Source of the DNA: Erythrophleum ivorense
Lineage: Eukaryota > Streptophyta > Magnoliopsida > Fabales > Fabaceae
Direction of reading: 5' to 3'
Length of the DNA stretch: 64,000 bases
NCBI GenBank assembly: GCA_026724425.1
Contig: JAIUCV010000018.1
Span: 3,984,942 to 4,048,941, forward strand
Shown here in pieces: positions 9,803-21,900 of the stretch. Each line of letters opens with the position of its first letter. Within the stretch, counting starts at the first letter, position 1. The notes under the pieces are model-generated. The model saw only the letters and a list, made by a program, of their open reading frames with translations. It did no database searches and had not been told where the DNA came from. The position numbers were made by a program, and so were the translations under genes.

Positions 9803-12800
9803 TGTAATACTTTACCTCTTTAGCTCTCATTCTATAGCTTATGGGTTTGTTGCTTCACATTTAAGGAAAAATTGCATATTTAATCCAATTAAATTACGTT
9901 ACGTAAAACCCCATTTACTCATTTCATGCTTCATGGGTCATAGAAACACATCAATATCATTCTTCATCCATAACACATCCATACAAATCAAAAGCATCAC
10001 AAAATATCCCAAGAGTCTCGGATTTGGCATCACACATTAGAAAATTCAAGGTTTTCTCTCAGGTTGCTGTCACAACTTTCTAGTGTGAACTTTGAAAATC
10101 ATAACTAATTCTAGAAAAATTAAAATTAAGCATATGACTGTTAAATTAGTACTAAAAATGGCATTCGACCCATGAAATTTAATGAAATAGTATTAAGGGT
10201 TGAGCTACATTACTAGTACTATCATGCAATTTCAAAAATTTATATCTCCTTCTATGGAGTTCCAAATGAGGTGATCTTAGTGGCTATGGAAAGCATATAA
10301 TGTCTAGTTTATACCTGTAAAATTTTATGAGTATTGGATGTCGTTTGACCCTTAAATGACATAAAGGAAGAAATTGACTATATGAACAGTATTGTTACTA
10401 TTTTTTCAAAATTGTCCCAATTTTGAAAATTCATAATTAATTTTTTAGAGCTCCAAATTGAGTGTTCTTTATCTCTGTGGGAAGCTCTATTAAAATCTAT
10501 AAGTGTGCCAAATTTCATGCTAAGACTAGTCCATTTCGTTAGTTTATGGTTTAGCTCAAGATTTAGTCACTTTTAGCATTATAATTAGGTTAAAGTGGCA
10601 CCAAATAGTCTTCTTAATATACCATAGCTACTTGAGCACATCCTATAGCACCAACACAACCTAGGAAAGCATGCCAAATAGTCCAAATTATCATGGAGTT
10701 CAAACTCACCATGCCTCTTGCATTCATACACAGACACATATAAGTATAAGAGTGGCGAATTCTCACATTTCCATACATTTGGCTTTAAGATTCATACGTA
10801 CATCATAATTATATACATTTAATCTTACTCAAATGGTTACATCTCATTTACATCATATGGATAAATTTTTTGACATCAATATGCTATAAAATTGCCTATT
10901 TTCTACTTCCTTCTCAAGAATCATGCTCCAAGGCATTTGGTCTCCTTTCTTTGGACTTTATGGCTCACCTAGACATGAATAAGCATATGGAGGAGAAAGA
11001 ATGAGATTCAAATAAGCTCAATAGCTCTTTACCATTTCAAATATACATAATGGATGCATTTACAAGTCAAAGAATGCATGCATAGCTTTTAAGCTACTAG
11101 TGAACATATACATAGTATTTTTCATGTTCAAGAAACTCATACATGACATACATAGGCTCTTAAGGGCATTGGTCTAGCCTCACCCATTTTTCTTGGGACT
11201 TTTGGATTTGCCTCACCATTTTTAAGGGACTTTTGACTAAGCCTCATTCTTCTTGAGACTTTTGGCTTTGTCACACCCAATTCTAGAAACTTTTGGCTCA
11301 TTCTCACCCTTACTAAAGGACTTTTAGCTTCACTAAACCCATTTAAGCCATAATGCATCCATAAAACATATTTCAAGAATATCGTGGTACCATAGCATAT
11401 AGGTAATAGCTAGAGAAATTTCTTATGATATAAACATATATACATACATCCAAAGACAAGAAAACATCCAAGAATGCATGAGAGAAATGTTAGAGAGCTA
11501 CCTTGGAGCCAATGCCACATACTTTTTTCCTTGAACTCTTCCTCTCCTTTTAGGCCAAACTCATGCAATAAGGTGGCACTTGCTTCTCTTGGCCTAAACA
11601 CATCAAATAAAACATGGATCACTTATAAGAACAAGCTTTAACCTTATGCAAGCTCTATGTAAAGCTACTTTCTCATATGGCTTTATTAGGCTTCCATACA
11701 AGACACAATGAAGCAACTCTTGAAATTCATGACCTTGACTCCCATTTCTCATTCATTCTAGGTCTCTTGACTCCATTTAGACTCTTTGGAGTCATCACAC
11801 ATTCATTTTAAGGAACTTAGATATAAGTTGCTTCTTTATGTCTTGTTATGGAGCCTACACCTCCATCTTACATTCCATGGCTTCTAAATTTTTTCCAAGG
11901 CTTCCATTAATGTTCTTCCATCATATCTAGTCCCATTCTACCATTAGAATAATTTAAAACTCTCTCTAGGTATCCAGACTTATTTAGGCTAAGGCATGCG
12001 CATGTTTTATAGGCCATGGAGTTTGCTTTGCTTTCTTGAAGGGAATGGCATATATGCATCTTCCTAGAGGTCTAAGAGACTTATACCAAGTCTTACATAA
12101 GCTAGAATACCTCTAGGAAAAATCAAATTTCATCTTTTTTTTTAAGACCCTAAGTTGTGCCAACTTGAATTTTTTGCTTCTCTTTTTGATTCCACTTGCT
12201 TATTCTAAGTTCCCATACTCTAACACACTTGTCAACTCCTCTTACTTGGGCTAGGTCTGATTGAACATGGTATAAGAAGAACAACCATGAAAGTGTAAGA
12301 AAATGCTATGATGCTTACCTTATTTCAAAGCTCTTCCAAGAGCACTTTTAAATCATCTCTTCCCTTTCCTAAACCAAACACATAATAATACCAAATTAAT
12401 CACTAAAACCATGAGAAGGAAGAAGAGGGGAAGGAGTTTAATAAAGTAATGAGTAGGAAAAAGTAGCTAAATCTTACACTTTCAAGACTTACTTTCTCCT
12501 CCCTTTGCTGCCTCTTTGTGCACCACTTCAAGAAGCCCTTGGTTCTATTTTCAACTAGCCAAAAGCTAGTCAAGAGATGGGGAAGAGTTCTGGACGTTCA
12601 AAATTTATAAAATGGCTCAATTATAACAATTCTATAATTTCAACTATGTCCTTAAACTTGGTTTTGCTCGTTTTAGCTCATATTAACTCCTTTTTTAGAA
12701 TGATATTTTTCATCATAAGATTTAGATCCTCTAATTCATAAAATGCCTCTGGTTTCACTCAAATTAGATTTGAAACTAATCTAAACTATTCGGTCAAAGT

Positions 12801-13182
12801 TTTAATCAACTAACATCCTAAAACACTCACTAGAGGGGTTTTAATTTTTCTAAGGGTTCTTATAGTTTTAAGGGCTTCTACGAATCCTAGGAAACTTATT
12901 TTTTTATTTAAAAATCTCTCTTTTGTATTTTCTAAAAAGTGTTCAAAATTACAAAAATGCCATTGTATTTTAGTTAAATTTTGTTCGGTTATTCTTACTC
13001 CATTTTCAAAGCACCTCTACCATTGGATCCTCATTATTTAAGGTTTAGAATATTGTTCTAATTTTATTAGACCTCAAATCATTCTATCTATGGGACTTCC
13101 TTTTATATTCAGTGTGTTTTGTGCATTTACAAAGAAGCTAAATATTACGTTTCTCACATTTATGGAAAAACTAGATGTTGCA
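9803..13182 (-). mobile_element. solo LTR B1 (family B, Tekay-like), TSD CTTGA
   Basis: On the minus strand it begins TGCAACATCTAG at 13182 and ends GTATTACA at 9803. The direct repeat CTTGA flanks it at 9798-9802 and 13183-13187. Its 3380 bp are similar throughout to the LTRs of element C. It holds an array of roughly 33-base units at 11155-11345 and a decayed copy of the 19-bp inverted repeat at 11002-11020. There is no primer site or internal sequence next to it, so it is a solo LTR left by LTR-LTR recombination. It interrupts the 5' LTR of G1. Confidence 0.93.
11155..11345 (-). repeat. array of ~33-bp CCAAAAGTCCC units in LTR B1
   Basis: Five or six degenerate units alternate a GGGTGAG-like box with a CCAAAAGTCCC-like box (seen here reversed, as GGGACTTTTGG and CTCACCC). 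Equivalent arrays lie at the matching position in LTR families B, D and E. Confidence 0.8.
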
Positions 13183-13187
13183 CTTGA

Positions 13188-13704
13188 AGTTTGCTTATAT
13201 GAGTGAATAGTTTTGTTAATGAGATAGGAATATACTTATTAGTCTCATATAGCTAAATTAGGGATTAGGCTATTGAATTGAGCTTGGTTGATTTTATAAG
13301 GCATTATGGAATCAATTAGGTAAACCTATATAAGATTTGAAAAGATACTTATTAGTGCAATTGAATGTTAGGCTAACGTGTATCACCATTAAGAACAAAG
13401 TTTACAAGTGCTGAATTAAATCACTTTGAAATACTTGTGGGATTAATAATTCTAGATGCCTCTATTCACTCGGAAATTTAAACATTAGTTTTGATCTAAA
13501 ATTTTACATCGTAGGTAGTTTGCATTTGCTTTATATTACACGTTCACTTGAAGTTCCTTTGCTTAATTTAAGCTAGAGTGTAAATTTTAATACTTTATGA
13601 GTTTTGATAACAAATCCTCAAGAAAATGATCTTTTTTTGTTACTTTATTATTGTTATGATACGTATACCTACGTGTTTGCTTTTAAAAAAAGAACTAAAG
13701 TTTT
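13188..13704 (+). mobile_element. G1 5' LTR, second piece
   Basis: This resumes G1 right after the CTTGA duplication and matches G2 near 61080-61566. It ends immediately before a degenerate Asp-tRNA-type primer site. Much of it (about 13365-13700) is repeated at 13990-14328. Confidence 0.6.
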
Positions 13705-13722
13705 TGGCACCATTGTTAAAGA
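13705..13722 (+). other. degenerate primer binding site of G1 (Asp tRNA type), first copy
   Basis: It reads TGGCACCATTGTTAAAGA. Plant Athila-type elements commonly use TGGCGCCGTTGCCGGGGA, complementary to the Asp tRNA 3' end. The mismatches are C to T or G to A changes. Confidence 0.6.
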
Positions 13723-13984
13723 TTTGTTCATAAGCTTTTTGCTAATATTAATATCAAGCTCACTTAATTTGAACTTAAGTTTTGTATAGTTTATTTTTGT
13801 TTGTTGCAAGTAGTTGAGTCTTTTAGTTTGTGTTTTGTTTTTAATGTTAGCATTGTTGGTATTTATGTTTAACTATTTTTGTTTTTAATTATGAATTATC
13901 CTTTGCTAACAAATGAGGCAATTAGTAAGTACGAACTTGATATCATGACCAAATTGATAGCTCAACTAGCTAAATTTGATAGGG

Positions 13985-14461
13985 GCAATTAAAGCTTAGG
14001 CTAAAATGTATCACCATTAAGAGCAAAAGTAAAGAGTGTTGAATTAAACTACTTTGAAATATTTGGAGAATTAATAATTTTGAATGCCTTTATTCTTCTA
14101 GTAATTTAAGCATTAGTTTTGATCCCAAAATTTGTATGGTAGATTGTCTTTAATTGCTTTATATTTTACAATCACTTGAAATTGCTTGGCTTAATTTAAA
14201 TTAGGGCATAAATTTTGATACCTATAAATTTTGACAACAAATACTCAAGGGAACAATTTTTTCTTATCACTTTATTACTCTTGCGTTACATACACTTGCT
14301 TGAATACTTTCAAACAAGTAACAAGTTTTGGCGTCGTTGTTGAGGATTTATATGCCAAAGTTTTTTTCTTGCTGTCAATATTAATACTAGTATACCTAAT
14401 TTGAACTTATGTTTTGCATATAGTTTTACTTGTGTTAACCTCTTTTTATTCAAGATTTCTT
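13985..14461 (+). repeat. duplicated LTR end, primer site and leader of G1
   Basis: This repeats 13365-13790 in direct orientation: the GTATCACCATTAAGA region, the CAAATACTCAAGGGAACAA region, and a second, better preserved primer site at 14329-14346 (TGGCGTCGTTGTTGAGGA). The result is a tandem LTR-end/leader arrangement about 620 bp apart. Confidence 0.7.
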
Positions 14462-14838
14462 ATGCAAGAATTTAAAAGTTTAGAAGTTGTGTTATTTCAA
14501 GAAAAATCTAAAGAAGCTTCTAATCAAACTCTACAAGAAAAATCTAAGACTTTTGAATCAACCAAACAAATGGCATAAGAGGATGAAAATTGAGTTAGAA
14601 TAGTTAATGATTTTGCCATGTTGAATATGCAAGGATACCACTCGAGCATAAGAAGACTAACAATTCAAGGGAACAATTTTGGAATGAAGCAAGTAGCATT
14701 ACAAATGCTCCAAATAGAAGGGTAGTTTAGAGATTCATCTTTGGAAGATCCTAACATTGACCTCTTAAATTTTTTAAAGGATTCTGATTCCTTTAAGCAA
14801 AATGGCTTATCTGATGATGTAATCTAGTTAAGGCATTT
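14462..14838 (+). pseudogene. G1 Athila-like gag, N-terminal part (broken by element C)
   Basis: A start at 14462 reads MQEFKSLEVVLFQEKS before the frame breaks. Further on the Athila/Tat-type gag core is readable: NNFGMKQVALQM, LEDPNIDLLNFLKDSDSFK and NGLSDDVI, a stop, then LRHF. The gene is cut at 14838 by element C, and the matching next residues begin at 47570. In-frame stops replace residues usually encoded by Gln or Trp codons. Gag would form the RNA-packaging particle; this copy cannot. Confidence 0.85.
14834..14838 (+). repeat. target site duplication CATTT, left copy of element C
   Basis: CATTT at 14834-14838 is repeated at 47565-47569. Removing one copy and everything between rejoins the G1 gag reading region, as judged against the unbroken G2 sequence at 62090-62120. 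Confidence 0.95.
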
Positions 14839-16804
14839 TGTAATACCTCAACCTTCTAGCCTTTCCATTCCATTACAAAAGCTTAACTTAATACACTTCC
14901 ATGAAAATAATGAATTTCATGGTATTAAATTGTGTAACGGAGGGTCTGATTAATTTATTTTATGCTTCATGGACTATATGAGCTCATCAACATCATTTTT
15001 CATCTATAACATATTCATACAAGTCAAAAGCATCACATTTCATCTTATACATCTTAGATTTGGAACCAAGCTTAACCAAAAACCAGAATTGCCCTTGGAT
15101 TTGCTGTCATAGATTCTTAATGTGAACTTTGGAAATTCATAGCTAATTATAGAAAAATCAAAATTATGAATATGATAGCTTTCTAGAAAAATCTAGATGT
15201 TAACTAATGATTAAAATAGTTCCAGACTAAGACAATAGCATTTAACTTGAGAAAAATAATGGAACAGTAACTCTCAGTCACATTCTTAGACAACACTAGG
15301 ACCTGGAACTTCAAAAATTCATTTCTCCCTCTAAAGAGCTCCAAATAGGGTGATCTCAGTGGCTATGCAAAGATTATGATGTTTGGTTTATCCTGTAAAA
15401 ATAAGCATTAGACTTTATTTGGCCTATGAGTAACACTGAAACATAAATTGACCATATCAACAGTAACTATACCATTTTTACATGACTTGGCTAACTTTAA
15501 AAAATCATAATAAATTCGCTAGAGTTCCAAATTAAATGCTCTTTAACTATGTAACAAGCTCTTGATGAGACCTACTTGTTGGCCAAATTTCATGCAAAAA
15601 CTTATCCATTTATTTAGACTTTGGTTTAGCTAAAAAATTAGTCAATTTTGAAGTCCAAAATGAATCCTTAAGGTACTAAATTTCTTTCTTACCATTCTAT
15701 AGCCACTTGGGCACATTCAAAAACACATTTACAACCTATGGAAGCATGCCAAATGATTCAAATCATCATGGAGCTCATTCTCACCTTACCACTTGCATTC
15801 ATACATAAGCATATCAAAATATATAAGTTGCAAAAACTTATACATTCATTCCTTTGGTTCCAAAATGGGTACATGCATCATATTTACATACATTTGAAGA
15901 TGCTTAAGTATCTACATAACATATACATCATGTTAAAGAATGCATGCATGTCATTTAGGCTACTAGTGAGCATATATGAAGCATTTTCTTAGTCATAGAA
16001 ACTCATACATATTATATATAGGCTCTCAAGGGCATTGGTCTAGTTTCACCCATTTTCTTTGGGACTTTTGAATTTGCCTCACCTATTTTCAAGGGAATTT
16101 TGACTAAGCCTTACTCTTCTTGAAATTTTTGACTTTGTCTCACCCAATTTTAAAGACTTTTGGCTCATCCTTACCCATATTATGGGACTTTGGGCATAAC
16201 CTTACTCATTCAAGCAATTTTACAATCATAAACACATCTTAAGAAAAATAATGGTACTATAACATATAAGCATTGGATAGAAACATTTCTCATAGTGCAA
16301 ACATACACATAAGTACTCAATGATAAAAAAACAACCAAGCAATGGATGTGAGAAAGGTTAGAGAGTTACCTTGAAGTAAGAAAGCAAACTTTTTTCTTTA
16401 ACACTCCTTCACCTTTTTGGCCACATAGTTGCAACTTGGTGGAACTTGGTTCTCTTCGACTAGACACATCAAATGAGACATAAATCACTTATAGAAACAA
16501 GCTTAAGCCATAATACAAGCCTATGGAAGCTCACTTTCTCATATGTCCACATAATGGTTCCATACAAGATACAATGAAGCAATTATTGAAATTTATGATC
16601 TTAACTCTATTTTTTACTTTAATCTAAGTCTTTTGACTCCATCTAAACTCCTTAGAGTCATCACAAATTTATTTCAAGGAGCCTACACCTTCATCTCATA
16701 AACCAAGCATTCCAAATTTATTCCAAGGCTTCCTTTGATGTTCATCGATCATATTTAGTTCCATTCTACCCTTAAAAAATTTAAAATAATCCCTAGGTGC
16801 TTGG
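14839..16804 (-). mobile_element. 3' LTR of element C, distal piece
   Basis: On the minus strand this is the last third of the LTR. It ends GGTATTACA at 14839 and contains the ~33-bp array at about 16020-16200. It is cut at 16804 by solo LTR E1 and continues at 24152. Confidence 0.9.
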
Positions 16805-18627
16805 TGTAACATCTAGTTCTTCAAAGATAAGCGAAAACATGAGAAATATAACATACAATTTATCCATAAATATACAAAAATTCACCAGATACAAAAAGAA
16901 GTCTCCCAAATAGTGATTTAAGGTCCAATAAAAGTAGAGCAATATTCTAGACCTCAAATAATGAATTTAGGAAGCCAAAGGTGCTTGAAACTGAAGCAAG
17001 AATGGCCAGACAAAATTTTACAAAAATGTAACAAAATGTAATGACATTTTTGTAATTTCAAGTACTTTTTGGAATACTTATAAGAGGGCATTTTAAATAA
17101 AAAATTAGAGCTCTTTGGGCTTATTAGAGGCCCTGAGAACTATGAGAAGTCTTGGGACAATTAAATCCCCTTTGATATTTGCTTTTCAATGGCAGTGAGC
17201 CTAAACTTTAACCTTTTCATTCGGGAAGGATTTAACTCCAAATTGAGTGATTCCAAAGGCATTTTATGAGATTGAGGACCTAAATATTATGATAGAAAAG
17301 ATGGTTCTAAAAAAGGAGCAAAAATAAAGCTAAAACAAAAATGCCACAAATGCGAGACATAATGGGAATTTTTAAGAACAATTTTTAATTCTTCTTCTAC
17401 ATATGGGACACCCCACTCTCCTCCTTCTTTCACTGACTTTAATTCTACCAAAGACCAAGGGAGAGACCAGCAAGAAAGGGCTCACCATGGGAGGAGAAAA
17501 AAAAGGAAAAAAATATGGAAATTGATAGAATTTCATGACTCTTCTTTTAGCAACTTGATTTCTCTCTTTCCCACCTTTATTTTTATGGTTTTATTGAAGT
17601 TTTTGGTTCTATTTTGAGCCACATATAAAGGAGGGAAAGTAGAGTTTTAGAATCAACCACATGGAAGAGCACTTGAGAAAAGCTAAGAATCAAGGTAAGT
17701 TTATTATCTTCCATGCTTCTTCTTTCTTGCTCCTCCTTGTGTGAATTTCATCCCACTTAGAGCCCAGCCATGGGAGACAAGATTCTAACCTAACCAAGGA
17801 AGATTCATAGGTTTTGGAGTGTGAGAAGTAAGTAGGTGTAAAGAAAACAAAGAAAGAACCATAAAATTGCAAGGTAGTAAAGTTAAGGGTTTGTGAATAT
17901 AGGCTAAAATCTGATTTTATCAAAGGGTTCTCAAGCCTATATGAATGTTTGTATGAGTTTCCAAGACCCCGAGGAAGCCTCCCAAGTGCCTCTCCCTTCA
18001 AGGAAAAATTGTAAACTTCATGAACTCAAAATCCTTACATTGTCACAGCCAAGCATGGAGGGAGTAGCTAGGGAATGTTTTAATTTGTTTCAAACTTAGT
18101 TTTGTATCATATATGATAGGAGAGCATGAGAGGAAGCTTTGGAAAAAAATTTAAAAAGCCTAGAAAGTGAGATGAAGGCATAGGTTTCATATTATAGCAT
18201 GATGAAGCAAGCTATAGTTAAGCTCCTCAATTTAATTGTGTGATGTGTAACACCTTAATGACTTAACTCCAATTAATCTCCCTCTAGGCTTGATTCTATA
18301 TGAATTCCAAAGAAAATGACTGAAACCATGGTATTTTACTACTTTAAGTCGGGGTTTAACCAGTCATATTTTGCTCCGTGGGTCCCGTGAACCCATCATT
18401 CCCATTCTCTACTCAAACACCATTTATACAACTTGTACATATCCTCAAACAACCCATAAACCATGGACATGAAGCCAAAAACCAAGAAAATGTAATTTCT
18501 CAAATGAGCCCAAAAGTCAGATTTTTGGCTCTAACTTTGGAAAATCATAACTAATTCTAGAAAAATGGGAATCAAGCAAATTATAGCTCTCTGGAAAGCT
18601 TTGGATGTTAAATTCACACTAAAAATA

Positions 18628-18893
18628 ACTCCCAACCACAATCTCAGTATTTGGACTATGTTTAATATCGAAAAAGAGACAGAGTTCTGGCTATCCCTAG
18701 TACTAGTGCAGCTTACTGTCATGAACTTTGAAAATTCGTAACTAATTCCACAAAAATCCAATCTAGGCAAACTATACCAATTTGGAAAGCTACTGATGTG
18801 AACTATAGAAGAAAAATAAGTTCAGGTTAGTTCAGGAACCATTGGACCTTGAGAACTGATGGAACAGTCACCAAGGTCAGATGGCTTCCCTGA
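18628..18893 (-). repeat. 266-bp direct duplication inside LTR D1, copy 1
   Basis: It is similar over its whole length to 19638-19903 at an offset of exactly 1010 bp, with most differences being transitions. Both copies end GGCTTCCCTGA. After copy 1 comes integrase sequence; after copy 2 comes normal LTR sequence. Confidence 0.93.
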
Positions 18894-19637
18894 TTTCTAA
18901 CACACACGCCCTCAGCATGTCCTCTAAGGTTTGGATGGTCCTCTCAGTCTGACCATCTGTCTGGGGGTAATATGCAGTACTAAACCACAACTTGGTCCCT
19001 AAGGCATGCTGCAACAACCTCCAAAAGTTCGATGTGAACCTGGGGTCTCTATCCAAAACTATACTACTGGGTATTCCATGAAGTTGCAATATCTCTCTGA
19101 TATACAATTAGGCTAATCTATCTAGTGTATGAGTAGCCTTGCTAGCTAAAAAGTGTACGGACTTCATCAGTCTATCCACAACTACCCAAATAGTATCGTG
19201 TCCAGAGGATGTCCTGGGTAACCCCATAACAAAGTCTATGACTATACTATCCCATTTCCATTCCGGGATATCTAGAGGTTGCAACAACTTAGCAAGTCTT
19301 TGATGTTCTATTTTTATCCTCTGACACACTAGGCACCTAGCCACATAGTTCGTCACATCACTCTTCATTCTCGGCCATCAGAAAATCCGTTTCAAATCCT
19401 GATACATCTTGGTGGCACCTGGGTGGATAGTATACTTACTCTTATATGCATCTACTAAAATGCTTTCTCTCAACTCATTTTGACTAGGCACACGGATTCT
19501 ATCTCGGTATACTATCATACCATCCTCAGACACCTTGAAATCTGATGTCCTACCTTGAGAAATCTCATTCTTGATCCGTCTCAGGAACTCATCCTCTCTC
19601 TGGGCATCTAAGATCTGAGTTCTCAATACAGTCTCTA
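18894..19637 (-). pseudogene. captured Ty3/gypsy integrase fragment inside LTR D1
   Basis: The minus strand encodes an integrase core in three open pieces of one frame: an N-terminal zinc-binding stretch (IHPGATKMYQDLKRIF, stop, then WPRMKSDV, NYVARCLVCQ), the catalytic domain with its first Asp (DSIVIDFVMGLP), second Asp (LDRDPRFTS) and Glu (QTDGQTERTIQTLEDML), ending at RACVLE. The stop near 19377 (TGA) stands where the family has Trp, and the TAA near 19107 interrupts LDRLA/LYIREI. It is better preserved than the integrase of element C, so it came from another Tekay-like copy. The presence of pol sequence inside an LTR is abnormal. Confidence 0.93.
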
Positions 19638-19903
19638 ACTCCCAACCACAATCTCAGTATTTGGACCATGTTTGACATCGAAAAAGAGACAGGGTTCCAG
19701 CTATCCCTGGTACTGGTGCAACTTACTGTCATGAACTTCGAAAATTCGCAACTAATTCCACAAAAATCCAATCTGGGCAAACTATACCAATTTGGAAAGC
19801 TACTGATGTGAACTAGAAGAGAAAAATAAGTCCAGATCAGTCCAGGAACCATTGGACCTCGATAACTGATGAAACAGTCACCAAGGTTGGATGGCTTCCC
19901 TGA
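19638..19903 (-). repeat. 266-bp direct duplication inside LTR D1, copy 2
   Basis: This is the partner of 18628-18893. On its right it continues into ordinary LTR D sequence (TGCTGACACATAAC). Confidence 0.93.
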
Positions 19904-21694
19904 TGCTGACACATAACTTCAGAAAGTCATTTCTCTCTCTACAGACCTCCAATTGTGGTGCTTCCATTTGGTATAGGTCACTGTGGATATCTAGTTTATG
20001 CTCATAAAATTTCATGACAAGTGGACTTCATTTGGTCCATGAATGACATAGATTAATTTCGGACCTAGTTGCACAGTACAATAACCAAAACTAAAAAATT
20101 ATCCAATTTCAATAATTCACCAAATATTCTCTAAACCTTCAAATATTACCCACTTTAGCTTCTCAGGAATCTCTCAATAGACTTTAGAGGCATGCCAAAG
20201 TTCATCTCAAGAAGAGCTCATTTGGTCATACTTTGACAGAGCTCACAAATATGGCAGTTTTGGCACCCAAAATAGTTCGAAATGGGTCCAAATGGCCTCC
20301 CACATGTTCTAGCACCTCTTAGGCAAGTTTAAGAGCATCAAAATAGTATATATGAAATACTCAAGTGGTCCAAATCAACACATATCTCAAAGTCATTATA
20401 CTATGGGCCAAAATGCACTTTTACATGTAAGCCACAAAAGGGCCAAATTTTATATTTACATTGCTTTGGCTCTCTACATAGTTCATACATCATTCATACA
20501 TACTTTTACACTTGATTAAATATTTACATCTCAAAAATAATAGGTGCATATTCATTTTGGCATCTCTTTACAACAAAAGAACCAAAATAACTACAATCTC
20601 CCTAAGCAGGCTCAACTAAGCTCCTTGGTGTGCACTTGGTTCTCCTTGAGCTCCACCTAACATATTAAGATGGGAAAGGGAAGGGGGTGAGATTTAGGGA
20701 ATCTCAATAGCTCATACACTCATTCAAGGAAGCAATCAAGGCATATAATCAAGTTAAAGCATGCAACCCATTCACAATTACACAACATAGGATTTTCATG
20801 CCATGATTTCATATCAATGTCAAGTATAAGCTCCAGGGACTTTTGGTCTAGCCTTACTCGAGTTTTGGGACTTTTAGATTGGCCTCACCCTTGGTTTAGG
20901 GGCTTTTGGCTCTACCTCGCTCGTCTCAAAGGACTTTTGGCATTACCTTAGCCGAGCAATTTTCACAATCCATTCATAAGCATATTGGTACCAATGTATC
21001 AAGGCAACATCAAATGGCATGGCATGGCTCACAATACAAGCATATACACAAACATACAATGACTATTACACATCAAGAATACAACAAGAAAGAGTGGAGA
21101 GCTACCTTATCGGCCAATACAAGCCTTCCCTTTCAATTTCTCTTCTTCCTTCTTGGTTTTACGCTCACAACCAGATGGAGTTGTTTCCTTTGAGCCTAGA
21201 CACAATAAAGAGCATGGAATTACTCTCTTATAATTCAATTCAACACTCATAAAGCTAAGGGGCTCTTCATCGAAGCAAACCCCCAGTACATAGATTAGAA
21301 CCTAGGGATTCTCTCTCTAGAATTCCATTCACTCTCCTTCCTCTCTCAAGCTCTCAAAAAGAAAGCAAAGAAGAAGAAGTGAAGATATATGAGTTCTAGT
21401 CTCCTTCTAGAGTAGTTTTCCACTTTCCCTCTTCTGAATTAAACCCAAATCAACTACCAAAACCATAGAAAGAGAGGGCAAAGAGAGATGAACAACATGT
21501 TAAGAAGAAAAGCTAAGAAAATCTCAAGCTTGCTTACCTTTTTGCTTGTTCTCCTTCCCTCTCTAGGTCTCTCTCTCTCTCCACAGCCCTTTTCTCTCTT
21601 TGGGTTGAAGCTCAGGTCGGTTGAAGGAGAAAGAATGGATCTAGACCTTTTAAGAAGTCAAATTCTCTTTTTTTATACTTTTCCGGACTAACCC

Positions 21695-21900
21695 TCCCTA
21701 TGGCGAAGCATAACCCTCGCTATGGCAAGAACGTCTTAGTCTCAGTTCCCTGTTTTCACTACGGCGTGCGCTACAACGAGAAACATCCTGGTTTTTGTAT
21801 GGGATGCCCGCACTCGCTATAGCTAGAAGCATTTTCATTATAGCAAAAAGGCACTCTCGCTATAGCTAGACCCTTTCTCGCTATAGCAAGAAGACTTAAA
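21695..21900 (-). repeat. palindromic motif cluster in LTR D1
   Basis: Eight copies of a motif like CTCGCTATAGCGAG (here CTCGCTATAGCTAG, CTCGCTATAGCAAG, CTATGGCGAAG, CTACGGCGTGC and others) occur in about 200 bp near the LTR start, just upstream of a weak TATA-like sequence. Spacing parallels D2 and D3. Confidence 0.85.

Noticed and set aside
17690..18001. 103-codon minus-strand frame
   Set aside because: It lies inside solo LTR E1 on the antisense strand; there is no similarity and it is absent as an open frame in the related LTRs.
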